Assembly: GCA_963920525.1 (NCBI GenBank)
Contig: OY986439.1
Span: forward strand, 51,829,482-51,893,481
Origin: Dichetophora obliterata
Lineage: Eukaryota > Arthropoda > Insecta > Diptera > Sciomyzidae
DNA: 64,000 nucleotides
Reading direction: 5' to 3'
Shown here: in pieces, positions 22,940 to 33,257 of the stretch
Layout: every line of letters begins with the position of its first letter
Position numbering within the stretch: position 1 is the first letter of the stretch
Translations under genes and position numbers: made by a program
Notes under the pieces: model-generated
Told to the model about the DNA's origin: nothing
The model's database searches: none
Seen by the model: the letters and a program-made list of their open reading frames with translations, nothing else

Positions 22940-23790
22940 TCAACGTCGGTACTGCAGGTAATCTATAATTTTATGTTTGATTGTGTCCATGGATTCACTT
23001 AATGATATAACATCAGATACCAAATTAAAATCACCGCAAGCGCTTCTAAGAGGTTCATTTTGCAAATAATTAGTTCTACAAAAGTTCATGTGGAGTAACT
23101 CAAAAGATCTTCTAGGACGAAGAGGAATATTAAAACATACTTTACTCAATAAATATGGACTGTTGACATATCCATGTAAAAGTTTTGTAATCCAACAAGC
23201 ATTTATCATAAATCTCCGATTTTTTAAAGAAGGAAGATTTAAGAGTTGTAACCGATATTCATAAGGTGGTAAGTGAAAATCAGTATTGCAATAAAGATAG
23301 CTTAAGCAAAACAAAAGAAATTGTTTCTGCACTGATTCAATGTCGTCTATGTAACATCCATATCGTGGGCATCAAACAGCTGAAGCGTATTCTAAAATAG
23401 GCCGCACTAGAGAAGTGAATAAGGTTTTCGTTATGAATGGATCATTAAACTCTTTTGCCCAACGTTTAGTAAATCCTAAAGTACTATTTGCTCTATTTAT
23501 TATTTTATTTACATGAATATTAAAGCGTAGTTTAGGATCTATTGTAACTCCAAGATCATTGAAAATATCTAAGGACTCCAATGGATAACCACAAATTTTG
23601 AAGATACATTTAATTGGTGGTTTGCGCGAGAAAGACACATGCTTGCATTTCTTCATGTTGAGGTTCATACGTTCGTTTTGCACCAGTTATGAAGATGATG
23701 AATGTCGGCTTGCAAAAATACAGCGTCATTATCGTTATTAAAAGAAAGGAAGAGTTTGACGTTGTCAGCAAACATTAAGATGCTAGAATG
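22940..23790 (-). pseudogene. Reverse transcriptase fragment with FADN in place of FADD
   Basis: Reading the minus strand from 23790: an ILMFADNVKLF segment, a helix ending HNWC, then (after a frameshift near 23685) MNLNMKKCKHVSFSR, DLGVTIDPKLRF and LVRPILEYAS, then (after another break at about 23370) YEYRLQLLNLPSLKNRR and a C-terminal tail. This is the order of RT motifs C to E, thumb and tail in Jockey/CR1-type LINEs. The second catalytic Asp of the FADD box reads Asn (gctgacaac), which should abolish activity. Two frame breaks confirm a pseudogene. Confidence 0.72.
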
Positions 23791-23809
23791 CATTATGACA
23801 GATGGCAGA

Positions 23810-24018
23810 TGGCCACAGGCAAATGGACACAAAAGAAAATAAATAAAAAGTTAGCGGTAGAATGAGGAGTAAAGTTTCTAACGCCGCAGTCGGTGTTGTT
23901 CTCAGAGCACCGCTGCACACTGGTCGATTTATGTTCGCTAGCTGGACAAAAATATGAAATTAAAGCTTTTTTTATTTTTTTAATGCAAGTTTATTTATTT
24001 GTTATTATTTTATCATAT
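23810..24018. other. Spacer between LINE and Transib remnants
   Basis: No motif recognised. A GC-rich word caccgctgcacactgg at about 23910 might be part of a transposon end, but no matching partner was found. Confidence 0.4.
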
Positions 24019-25365
24019 CTAATGCTTCAGGAGGTAAAAGTTAATTTTATTATTTGGAAGGTGCCATATATCACTTATAACAGGATCAGAGGAAATAAGC
24101 AAATTATGAAAAATGTCCTCATTGGTTGCGACTCGTGACATTTTTCTTGAGAAGCTTTTACGATATCGCTTGTAGTTTTTTTTTTTGACGGGCTTCTAAA
24201 ACGTCTGCCGACATTTGGCCCATAGGAACAGCAAAGTTTTCAATAACGTCAGTACCATTAATAAGTACTTTATGAATGCTCACAGGCATTTTATACCAAC
24301 TATATTTGCTGACAAATAGTTTGGCTGTGTCTAAGCAATATTTTCGAACTTTGGTTGTGTCAATTTTCAGTCCGGATAAAAGAGTAACCAGAACTATGGA
24401 AAAACGTTGCACAAGCTCATAATCAATTCCAATTATATTAGCTATTTTTGTAGGGTCCTTGAAAAACATATCATCATTCGTGTTACCCTCTCCTTGTATC
24501 GAAAAATCCACTAATATTCCTAACTCATTAGTGAGCTGGTTTTGAAGATATACTTTTTTATCTTGAACCTGTTTCTTGGCCTCCTCTCCTCTTGCCTGCC
24601 AACATTTGTTATCAAGTTTGTATGATAAATGCAATAATGATTCCATAAATCGTATGTGTGCGTGAAGAGTTTGTAAACCATGTCCATATGCGTTACTATC
24701 ACAGGCTGTTTTTGAACATTTCTCCAAGTCATTCATATCCTTTGAAGATGCATTACGTATGTAGCAAACATCACTAGCTTTATTTTTGTTAATTGCGTTG
24801 AAAGTTTTACCGTCAACCATTGTATTCAACAGCACGTGATATATATTAATAGTTTTTCCGTTTATAGTTAAACTTATGGGTTGTAGCGTATTTATTTCAG
24901 TTTCCATTCAATTGAACTCATAGTGGTATCCGAATTTTCCTTAGCAAATTCAAACCTAATTGGCCGGCAATATCGTGGTGAGGAAGTTCTTGGATTTATC
25001 CATAATTTTGAACGTTCATTTTCAGATTTCTTCTTGATTTCTAAAGGCACAATGCATGTTAGCAGTATAGCAGTATCTCTGTTAACAGCATTAACTAAAA
25101 AATTTTTCTTATAGCGGGAGTGTCCCCCACTACCGTTCACTCCCCACTTCCAAGTGCATTCAAAAGTATCGCCATTATCACATTCAATATCAAATACTTC
25201 ACGCTGTGAAAGATGCTGTGAAAGACGCTGAACAGTAAAATTCAGTAAGGGCTGTAGCTTCACTTCAGCTAAGGTTTCTGTAATCGAAATTGATGTAATA
25301 GGTGGGTAACATATTTTCTTTGCTTCCAATATAGAATCATAGCTAGGGTATATGTTCCCATTTCT
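24019..25365 (-). pseudogene. Transib (RAG1-like) transposase remnant
   Basis: Minus-strand order: YPSYDSILEAKKICYPP, KWGVNGSGGHSRYKK, DGKTFNAINKNK with CYIRNAS, LVQRFSIVLV, SKYSWYKMPVSIHKVLINGT, PMGQMSADVLEARQK, then YRKSFSRKMSR and SSDP. This is the order of the Transib core, the superfamily from which RAG1 descends. Two frame breaks are visible: near 24900 and in the A run near 24185. The usual Asp of the WGxDGS motif, expected to be the first catalytic residue, reads Asn; the DGK Asp and the EAR Glu remain. The N-terminal third is missing. The family performs cut-and-paste transposition with 5-bp duplications; no termini were found, so this is a decayed relic. An RAG1-like host gene is less likely given the breaks. 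Confidence 0.8.
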
Positions 25366-26285
25366 TTAGCATTCTATGAGCATTCTTTAGCATCCCGACT
25401 CCCGGGATCCCGGGATTGACATCCCTAGTGGAGATACTTACATTTTAAAATAAAACTCAGTCAAATTAAATATTTCAAGCAAAATTTTAACAAAAATGAA
25501 AACACTGTAGCCGCTTTTAAATCGCTACGATAAGCAAATTAGTGTTATCTTGCACCAGAGTTCAGATAATAATGCCTAAAATAAAACTTAAATAAAGCCC
25601 CACAATTTTCCATACAAATTTAAGTCCCAAAATTTTGGGCTTTATTTCATTTTAATTGGGTTTTATTGCAACTTTCTATTTTGGGTGTTATTTCATTATG
25701 AAACCAAACACAGAAATAGAAAAATGAAATAAAGCCCAAACCTTTTTGATACAAAGTTTCAATACAAAAGTTTTGGGTTTTATATTATTTTCTATTTTTA
25801 ACGTTATATCATAGTTTTTGGCCTTATTTCATATACTATTTTAAACAATGTTTATTTTTTTCCCAAAAAGATTTTTAGTCTATTTTAATTTTCTTTTTTG
25901 GGCGTTGTTTCATTGGACATTGGAAACTTCTTGTTTAAGACATTTCGAACGAAATTGAACACATCCCATTATGTTTTCGCTGCAAATTTTTGGGCCCGTT
26001 TTGGGCCAGTTTCTATGTTTTTCGACGTAGAATAACGTCTTACTGCGAGTTTTGTATGGGGGTTGTTATCACAAACTTTTTTAAACACATTTAAGAATTT
26101 TAGTCGGGACTTTGGGGTGTACCTAAAGCCTTTAATATTCATCGTACAAGCAAAAAATATACGCCAAAAGTATCAGTTAGAGTACTAAAGAAACGAATAT
26201 TATATAATAATTTTGGGTTTTGTCACTTCTGTAACAAAGTCACAAAATAGCAAAATCTAAGAAAAAAAAATGCATATATTCGTAT
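25366..26285. other. AT-rich spacer with aaagccc repeats
   Basis: No gene. Several words of type ggg(c/t)tttat(t)tca and their complement recur between 25590 and 25920, including an inverted pair annotated separately. The rest shows nothing recognisable. Confidence 0.55.
25634..25740 (+). repeat. Inverted repeat, 20-bp arms
   Basis: The 20-mer at 25634-25653 (tttgggctttatttcatttt) is an inverted match to 25721-25740, separated by 67 nt. It would form a stable hairpin in RNA or single-stranded DNA. Confidence 0.75.
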
Positions 26286-26293
26286 GATCAACG

Positions 26294-26612
26294 TTTGGTT
26301 GTTGTTATGGTTGTGGTTGTGGTTGTGGTTGTGGTTGTGGTTGTGGTTGTGGTTGTGGTTGTGGTTGTGGTTGTGGTTGTGGTTGTGGTTGTGGTTATGG
26401 TTGTGGTTGTGGTTGTGGTTGAGGTTGTGGTTGTGGTTATGGTTGTGGTTGTGGTTGCTGGTTGTGGTTGTCGTTGTGATTGTGGTTGTGGTTGCTGGTT
26501 TGGTTCACAATCGTGTCGTTCGTTATTGTGCTGCTTTTGTTGTTTTTGTTGTGGTTCTTGTTGTTGTTGTTGTTGTTTTTGTTTTTGTTGCTGTTGTTGT
26601 TGTTGTTAATAT
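26294..26612 (+). repeat. (GGTTGT)n array passing into (TTG)n
   Basis: About 200 bp of GGTTGT hexamers with a few variants (ggttat, ggttga, gttgctg), then a ttg/gttttt-rich tail to 26612. Frames reading WLWLWL or VVVV are by-products. The regularly spaced GG pairs could support two-tier G-quadruplexes on the plus strand. Confidence 0.92.
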
Positions 26613-26741
26613 GTATTTAAAATGTACATATATACACATCAGTCGCTTTTGTTTCTGTCGTTTGTTATTGGTTTTGTTTATTATCAGCAAGATAAATACA
26701 ATAGATAATACAGATGCGTGTAGCTACAGAGCCAGTATATA

Positions 26742-27640
26742 CAGGTGATCCAATAAGAGCTTCCTGCTTTATTTTCTAAACAAAATATATAAAAATCAAT
26801 GTATTGATGCAAATCTTTATTTGGAATGATAGTTTGGTTCCTACAACTCAATGTTTCTACAACTCAGTTCCTACAGCTCTTAAATTATCCATTCTGTGGG
26901 TTCAAATTTCGACAACTCTTTCGAGCATATAGGCCAGTATTCCTTGAATAACACGAGCTATGTTGGTTTTCAAAGCGTCAATAGTTTCGATTTTGTCGAC
27001 ATAAACAAGTGATTTAACATATCTTTAACGAAAGTAATCCATTGACGTCATATCAAACAACCTTAATGGCCAATTAACAGGCCCATTTCTTGAGATGATG
27101 TTTTCCTCGATATGAACGTTTCACTCGATAAAGCGATGGTTTCTCCAGCTGTATAGCATGTTGCACCATCCTGTTGAAACCAAAGGTCCGTTACACCAAT
27201 ATCGTGAATTTTTGGCAAGAAAAATGCATTGATCATTGCTCTGTAGTGAGCCCCATTGCCCGTAACACGGGCTCCCATAAAACACACCAAATGGTACATT
27301 TATCAGGATACATTGGAAGCTCTTGAATTGCTTCTGGTTGTTCATCGGCCCAAATACGGCAATTTTGCTTGTTAACGTAGCCGTTCAACCAGAAATGAGC
27401 TTCGTCGTTTAACACACTTTTTCGATAAAATAATGGATCATTTTGAAGTTGTTGTAAGGCCCATATACCGAAATTAAAACTTACACCAAGATCAGCCGTA
27501 TTTAATTCTAGTACGAACTGTATTTTATAGGCCTTTATTACTTCTGCACAGGTTTGCGCGTTGTGCTTTGAAAACTCTATTTTTTTCAAATACCATAGAT
27601 TCGAATTATTCATACTATGCATTCTATTTTTCTCAATATT
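26742..27640 (-). mobile_element. Mariner (rosa-type, DD41D) remnant
   Basis: The 3' end reads caggtgatccaataagagc on the plus strand after a TATA, matching a mariner terminal repeat next to TA. The matching 5' repeat is absent and the transposase begins mid-protein near 27622, so the element is 5'-truncated at about 27640. The adjoining element begins there. Confidence 0.72.
26860..27622 (-). pseudogene. Rosa-type mariner transposase fragment
   Basis: The minus strand reads LNDEAHFWLNGYVNKQNCRIW, then ELPMYPDKCTIWC, then (new frame) WFQQDGATCYT and finally a GPVNWPLRLFDMTSMDYF stretch. The DEAHFW Asp, the QQDGAT Asp and the final D in TSMDYF match the DD41D catalytic triad of the rosa group first known from Ceratitis. 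Frame changes near 27290 and 27080, plus stops later, show it is dead. The N-terminal DNA-binding half is missing. Confidence 0.75.
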
Positions 27641-29995
27641 AACCGTAACCCTCCTGACACGTGTACCTGGGTACCCGAAACGATTTTGAAGTCAAATATC
27701 ATTCAAGCCAAAAAAGTTACAAACTTGAGGTTCCATGACATCTTATAAATAGTCACTTTCTATTGTTGTTTCGCATTTTTAGCATTCTAGAATTTTTTGG
27801 TTGATTGCAGAGCCGATCCAGAGTCGAATATTCCTTTCCCTCCTAATAAGGGTACCCGGGTACACGTAAATTTATTCACACATTTTGTATGAAGAAAGTG
27901 ATATAAAAGTAATTTTGGGCTTATTTTATGTCTGTTTTTTTATTTCATTATTGATTATTAATGAATTGAAATTGTTTTAATACAAACTTTGTAGTATAAT
28001 CTGGATATATAAAAAGCAAAACACTCTGTTTTCCTGTTCCTGTTCGTCTGTATGTGTGATGTCTATAGACTCCAAAACTATTGTGTCGATCGAGCTGAAA
28101 TTTTGGCAGTCTATTTCCCTATCGGAAATTTTAAAGTGCTTTATTAAAAAGCAAGTAAAAAGGTCTTTACTCTGCCTATGAATAGTGCTTTTGAAAAGTG
28201 CTTTGCTCTCATTACAAATTCAGCTTAAAAAAATGTGTTTGCTTTCGAGATTCTTCGTTCTATTTCGTTATATACTCTGCTGACTAATCTTACTCTCATC
28301 ACTAACATCGCTTGTTGTTTTCTCATCATTATTCATGACTATTATATGCAAAAAGTTTTGCAGCAAAATAGTGAAAAAAAAATAAGCTTAAATCGTTTAT
28401 AAAGTGTAAAATTGTAATTTTTTCATAAAAAGATAACAAAATTAGTGGCAAGTGGTTTGGATATTCAAAATGTAAATGTAAAATATTACATCGAGCAAAA
28501 GTATACGCAATTGAATATGAAGTCGCGAATGCAGGTGCGAACAAAAAAGACGCTCTTTCCGAAGGGAGAGCAAAGCGCTTTTTTAAATCACTTTTTATAG
28601 CGAGAACAAAGGTCTTCTTTCCAATGACATGACAATGTTAAATAAAGCTCTATTTAAAGCGAGAACAAAGAGCTATTGTGGTTTTGTAAAGTGCTTTGAA
28701 AGTGGTTTCGAAGCGCTTTGTTTCCTAAAGGGTTGTTTCAAGTACGAGATGGTTTAGGAAATTTTGTCACACCTACCTTTTACCACCCACAAATCAATTA
28801 GAATGTTATATTTCACACGGTTCGGGTCGTATTAGACTAAAATTTTTAAATTTAGTTCGTTTCGTTAGTGTCGTTATTGCATGATTTGGGATCAATAGCC
28901 ACGCAAACGTCCCTTTGATGGCAACTGACCTGTTTTCTCTCTGTGGAACCGGATGGAATTGCAGCGGATCATAAGCTCAAAAGCAGCCTGGACGTTGGTG
29001 TATCGGGTTGTTCGATTATGAGTGGGCCTTTCATGTTGGTTTCATATTTTACGTCGCCAACTCAAAGCCAAATGATGCCAAAAAGCCTCAATGAGAGATT
29101 CGTCTTTTTTTCGCATTTGGATGAATGCTAGAATAGACACAAAATGCACCCAACGCAGTCACGTCGATCAGGTTGCAAAAATGGCCATCTATTTGCTTTA
29201 CGTTTGGTGCTACATTTAGACAACATCTGGTCCATTACGTATAATCAGCCTTTGTGCTTTTTGCATAAAACATTTATGTCCCTTTTTCTATTTACTGCTG
29301 GCACTCTATGTAAGTAAATCATAATTGACAAAAAGAAAACGCTTTTCTTCTTCCTGGTTACGACAGATACAAGTTCCATTTTTGTAAAATACATATCGGG
29401 GCTTACCTATATCGACTGTGAGGTGTGGTCGTAGCTCTCTTGGATGTAAGTTTTATTTTATCATAGGGTACCGACGAGTCTGATGCCTGTAACTCGTTGC
29501 TGATTGGCCAACATAACGTACGCGGGGATACTTAGATAAGCATTTCGTCATGGTAAATTGTCCAAAGAACTCGATGATGGCACATTTTTTCTGATTATGG
29601 AGGCTTGAGTGGGGTTTGATGGCCCAGTAGCATTTTGTGTAGCAATATATGATGGCGTTGCGCCTAAAGAAACTTTCATTTCGATAAAAGATGCATTTCG
29701 TTTACGCGACATCGAAAAAATTTTATAAAATTAATCCAAAGTTAATCAACTTTACGATCCGAAACCTAAACACGAACTGACAACGCGATGAAACGACGAA
29801 CTCACACACAATTAAACATTCACAAATATATATATACACAGCCGATCATTGTCTACACATGACGCTAGACCTAAACAGTACCATGCACGGACATGTCTTA
29901 TCTATGATTTTCAGTGTTCTCACACAAATGACACACGGGTACCCTTATCAGGAGTCAACGTATGTAAATGTTATCAGGACATTTAGGGTTAAAAA
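27641..29995 (-). mobile_element. Decayed piggyBac-like element
   Basis: The outer ends look piggyBac-like: attaaccgtaaccctcctga at about 27637 and, inverted, a tttagggttaaaa end at about 29981-29994. Inner words built on GGGTACCCG recur in inverted orientation (27662-27676, 27850-27866, 29936-29950). The minus strand between 28750 and 29260 carries piggyBac transposase fragments. An unrelated AT-rich insert with agtgctttgaaa words seems to lie at about 27990-28740. Confidence 0.5.
28750..29260 (-). pseudogene. piggyBac transposase fragment
   Basis: In split minus-strand frames one can read MDQMLSKCSTKRKANRWPF, CNLIDVTALGAFCVYSSIHP and a KDESLIEAFWHHLALSWRR stretch. The first is the region around the last catalytic Asp pair of piggyBac transposases (GVDTMDQM), the second the following conserved helix. 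Several frame shifts and stops occur; the preceding GVD and the first two catalytic regions were not found. The segment aligns in content with the better-preserved piggyBac at 43274-45076. Confidence 0.55.
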
Positions 29996-30020
29996 AATAT
30001 TTTGTTTATCATAAAAATAT

Positions 30021-30268
30021 ATCGTCGCTGTGCCTACAAAAATAGTTATGTAATTTTTGTAAATTTTTTTATTGCATATTTTATTAAAAACATCCATATA
30101 TAACAATATTTCTGCATTTGCCATTTTTTAGGTCTCTTTTGGCTAAGAAGTAATCGGTAAGATCATTTCAAAAGCTATGTGCTCACAGTAGTAGAAATGC
30201 TCTACAAAAATCAGTTTTTTTGCTCTCCTAAAAAGTTGCTGATAGCCATTTTTGCAGGCGCAGCGACG
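30021..30268 (-). mobile_element. MITE family A, copy 2
   Basis: Starts atcgtcgctgtgcctacaaa and ends gccatttttgcaggcgcagc gacg, the near-perfect inverse. Reverse-complemented it aligns with 14454-14636 along its length, with about 65 extra internal bases, so the first copy is a deletion derivative or vice versa. The flanking bases differ (atat left, acag right), so no target duplication is clear. Noncoding. Confidence 0.85.
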
Positions 30269-31164
30269 ACAGGGAAAATAAATAACTCATAGTTTGCCGA
30301 AATACTTTTTTACATTTATTAAACATAACTTTGAATTATCTATTTAAAGAAAATACGTCAATCTTGGATTTGTATACTCTATGACACATCCCAAAATCAT
30401 TCAAATCGGCGATTGACACCTAGGAATATATTCCAACATCATTTGATGTGCTCGAATCGATTTTAAAATTGCTTTGTCGACGCCTTAAACAGCTATAATT
30501 TCATAAATTATTATTTTTTACAAGCACCAGATAGAACTTCATCCTTATTATCTATGTATGGCTGTGTATGTGCGTGTGTATGTTTGTGTGTAAAGTTTTT
30601 ACAAGAGCATCGCTTTTCCATATCGGCATTAATCACTTGACTATGACATCAGCCACATTTTCGCTAACACTAACGTGGCTTTGAAGTCGGTTTTTTTTCT
30701 TTTCATTTCATTTCATTTCACTGCTTTCACTGCAGACGTTTTCGTCCTCGCTCGCTCGCTTGCTTATTATATCCTTGAAGAAATTCCTATTTCATTGTTC
30801 AATGAAGTGTGAAACGTTTTGAAATTACGTACGTTTCATTTATCAAATTGTCGAGATTCTTTCGAACAGCTTCATTTCAAATGCGCAGAGATTTGAAGAC
30901 ATTTTCTGCTACAAGCTTAAACGATTTTGGCGAAGACTAAAAGACCTTTGTAATGTTGGTGATAATTTATAAAACTTAGCATGTTTTTCATGTTGTTTTT
31001 TTTTCTTCTTTTTTTTTTTTGTGGTGTTTTGTTGTGACAAAGACGTTAGCTGGAAATGTAAGTTTATTGAGATTTCTCACACTTAATTGGAGCATCTTTT
31101 AAGTAAATTCAATTTTGAAGAAGAAGTTAGTCAACATTTGACTACATTATTTCAATACCTTAAC
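30269..31164. other. Noncoding stretch
   Basis: No gene recognised. Contains a TG-rich run near 30550-30590 and pyrimidine-rich tttcatttcatttca near 30700. Confidence 0.55.
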
Positions 31165-31975
31165 AATCAAATTTGAAATTACCCAGTGGGCAAAAGCACG
31201 TCTTTGAAGCGCTTGTAGCAGGCCACCATATGGATTTTTTAGCCCTTCCGTACTCATATTCAAGCCCATTAACTTTTTTATATGAAACGAGAAAATTTTC
31301 TAGGCCTTCCTCTCTCGCGACTCTAAAGAAGCCTGCTAGAAGCCCTTTTTGAGAATGCATATTAGAAAGAAAGGCAATATAAATATCAATTAGAAATAAA
31401 AAACTATCGACAATTTCCAGATTTGAACCAACGTCCTCTCATGTGGCGGTCCGACATCTTATCCATTCGTCTATAGCAGTTGTTAAGAAACTTCAGCTTG
31501 TTTTACATCATTACAAATGAAAGTAAGCTTTCGGGAGTGCGGGTTCGAGACCCAGCTCAGACCAAAAATAAAATTTTTTTTTTTTTTTTTTTTAAAAAAT
31601 CTAAATTTTTTGTTCAAATTTTTCTGTTCATTAAAAAATTTTTTTGTAAATTTCTTCATAAAAAATTATAGGAAAGACTAAGAATTTTTGTATATAAAAG
31701 TTTTCATATAATGTGATATGTAATGTGTTAAATTTCGGAGACCTGGGTCCGCGACCCAACTCGGACAAAAAAAATTTTTTGTTTTTTCTTTAAGATTTGA
31801 TACTTTTTTAATTGATCTGAAAAGAATCCAAACCCTCAAAAGGTAGGCCTTACAGAAGTACTCATCAATGCCGCGATCATGGAAGGCATATTGACTCCAA
31901 TAGGAGCACTACTAGCATGCTTTATTTTGCGTATCGCTAGGTAAAATGCCCACTGGGTAATTTAAAATTTTTCAA
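31165..31975. mobile_element. TIR element with CCCAGTGGGC ends and tRNA-like inserts
   Basis: The left end aaattacccagtgggca (31178-31194) is inverted at the right end (tgcccactgggtaattt, about 31947-31963), giving about 17-bp terminal repeats and 0.8 kb total. The interior has tRNA-like boxes: minus-strand GACGAATGGATAAGATGTCGG with GGTTCAAATC (31410-31480), and plus-strand gcgggttcgagaccc (31539) and ctgggtccgcgaccc (31743), each followed by an A/T-rich run. These look like SINE heads. No coding sequence survives. Confidence 0.6.
31410..31485 (-). repeat. tRNA-derived SINE-like segment
   Basis: The minus strand reads A-box-like aatggataagatgtcggac, a possible anticodon region and a T-arm-like gttggttcaaatctgg. 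A functional tRNA is unlikely because the acceptor stem does not close. Confidence 0.4.
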
Positions 31976-33002
31976 AATCCAATGCACACAGCCACATTTT
32001 TTCAAGTGTATTTGACAATATGACATAAATTTTTTATTTTACTGTGTTTATTTAAAATCTTATACCAAATAGCAATATTAGCTCATGAATATTAAAACAG
32101 CAACTGCAAATAATAAATGACCTCAAAATAGAATTACAAACAAAAGCTTAACAACTAAAAGCAACATTATAATGCAGCACAGCAACGGATGGACAGGAGC
32201 GGATCCATAAAGTTGCAGCTGCTGTGACTCGCATGCTATTGTTATGTGTTCCAGTTCTTAAAGGTAACTAATTTTCATTTGAGTTCCATTACGTTCTCTC
32301 CAAATCTTGGTTTATTGGCCTTATAGGCTGCAAGTACGTCACTGTCCTAGCAAAACTAAACAGGATTACAACAAAAACTACAACCATAAGAGTAGCAACA
32401 CAATATTTGCATTTCAAATGTAATTATTGTTAGCTGAATTTGTGAGTGATTGTGACTGAATAACTGACTGACTGAATGTCTGATTGAGTATGAGTGAATG
32501 CATTTGTGCGTGAGTTTGCGTGTGTGATTCTGTGTGACTATGATTGAATTACTGTGATTTGTAAAATGTGATTCTTGTTATTTCCATTGAAAAGCTTCGG
32601 CAAACAAATGAGCCTTTCAAAATCTATTTACATTTTTATCAAGCAATTTTTGTATTTTTTAAAAAATTTTATGCTTAAAACCAGTAACGGAGCATTTACA
32701 TTTAAAAGATGTAGGTATTTCAAAGACAGAAATTAGTATTTATTCTATTTTACCTTATAAATACAAGTTCGTGTTCTAGTTAAGCAACGGTGTTGTGTTT
32801 TTGCTAAAACGATACTGTTACGGAAAGAATCGGAACGAAACTTTTTGTTAAAAGGAATTCTGTAAATTCTGTAACCAAAAAATTTGGGACCACATTAGAT
32901 CATACAACAAAAAAGGTGTTAACGTTGATAGGCTGATGTTAAAACAGTAGCTATTGCGACAAATAGTTCTTTTTTCTGACGTCACAGTGTTTCATTTCAA
33001 AA
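31976..33002. other. Noncoding stretch
   Basis: AT-rich, with a tgactgaatg-rich run near 32440-32560. No gene or transposon end recognised. Confidence 0.55.
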
Positions 33003-33257
33003 TACAGTGGAATCGCGGAAAAGTTAACCAAAATGTCCCGAGGGTAATTAACTTTTTCGAACTATTAACTTTTCTAAGCGGCGTTCAAAATTAAAAAAAT
33101 ACAACTATAAACATATGTGTTTCGGAAATAACACGTTAAATTTATTTCAGACTTAGTTTTCATCGTTACAAAAAAGAAACTTATAATTAATATAACCAGC
33201 CTGTACTGGCTAGCTTAAAGTTCAAAGTCGCTCTTGACCATTTTCTTGCGAAGGAAC

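Larger units (their letters stand above)
22135..23805 (-). mobile_element. Jockey/CR1-like LINE remnant
   Basis: Minus-strand remnant of reverse transcriptase (22940-23790) that may extend to an A-rich tail of TAAA words at about 22140-22165. The endonuclease and N-terminal RT are absent. The exact clade cannot be fixed by eye. The stretch 22399-22747, between tail and ORF, carries five copies of a 13-bp word. Confidence 0.55.

Noticed and set aside
23890..24018. Transib terminal repeat (CAC-type end)
   Set aside because: A cacactgg word exists, but no inverted partner with a 5-bp duplication was found on the other side of the transposase relic.
26284..26748. Frames reading WLWLWL or poly-V
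   Set aside because: By-products of the GGTTGT array.
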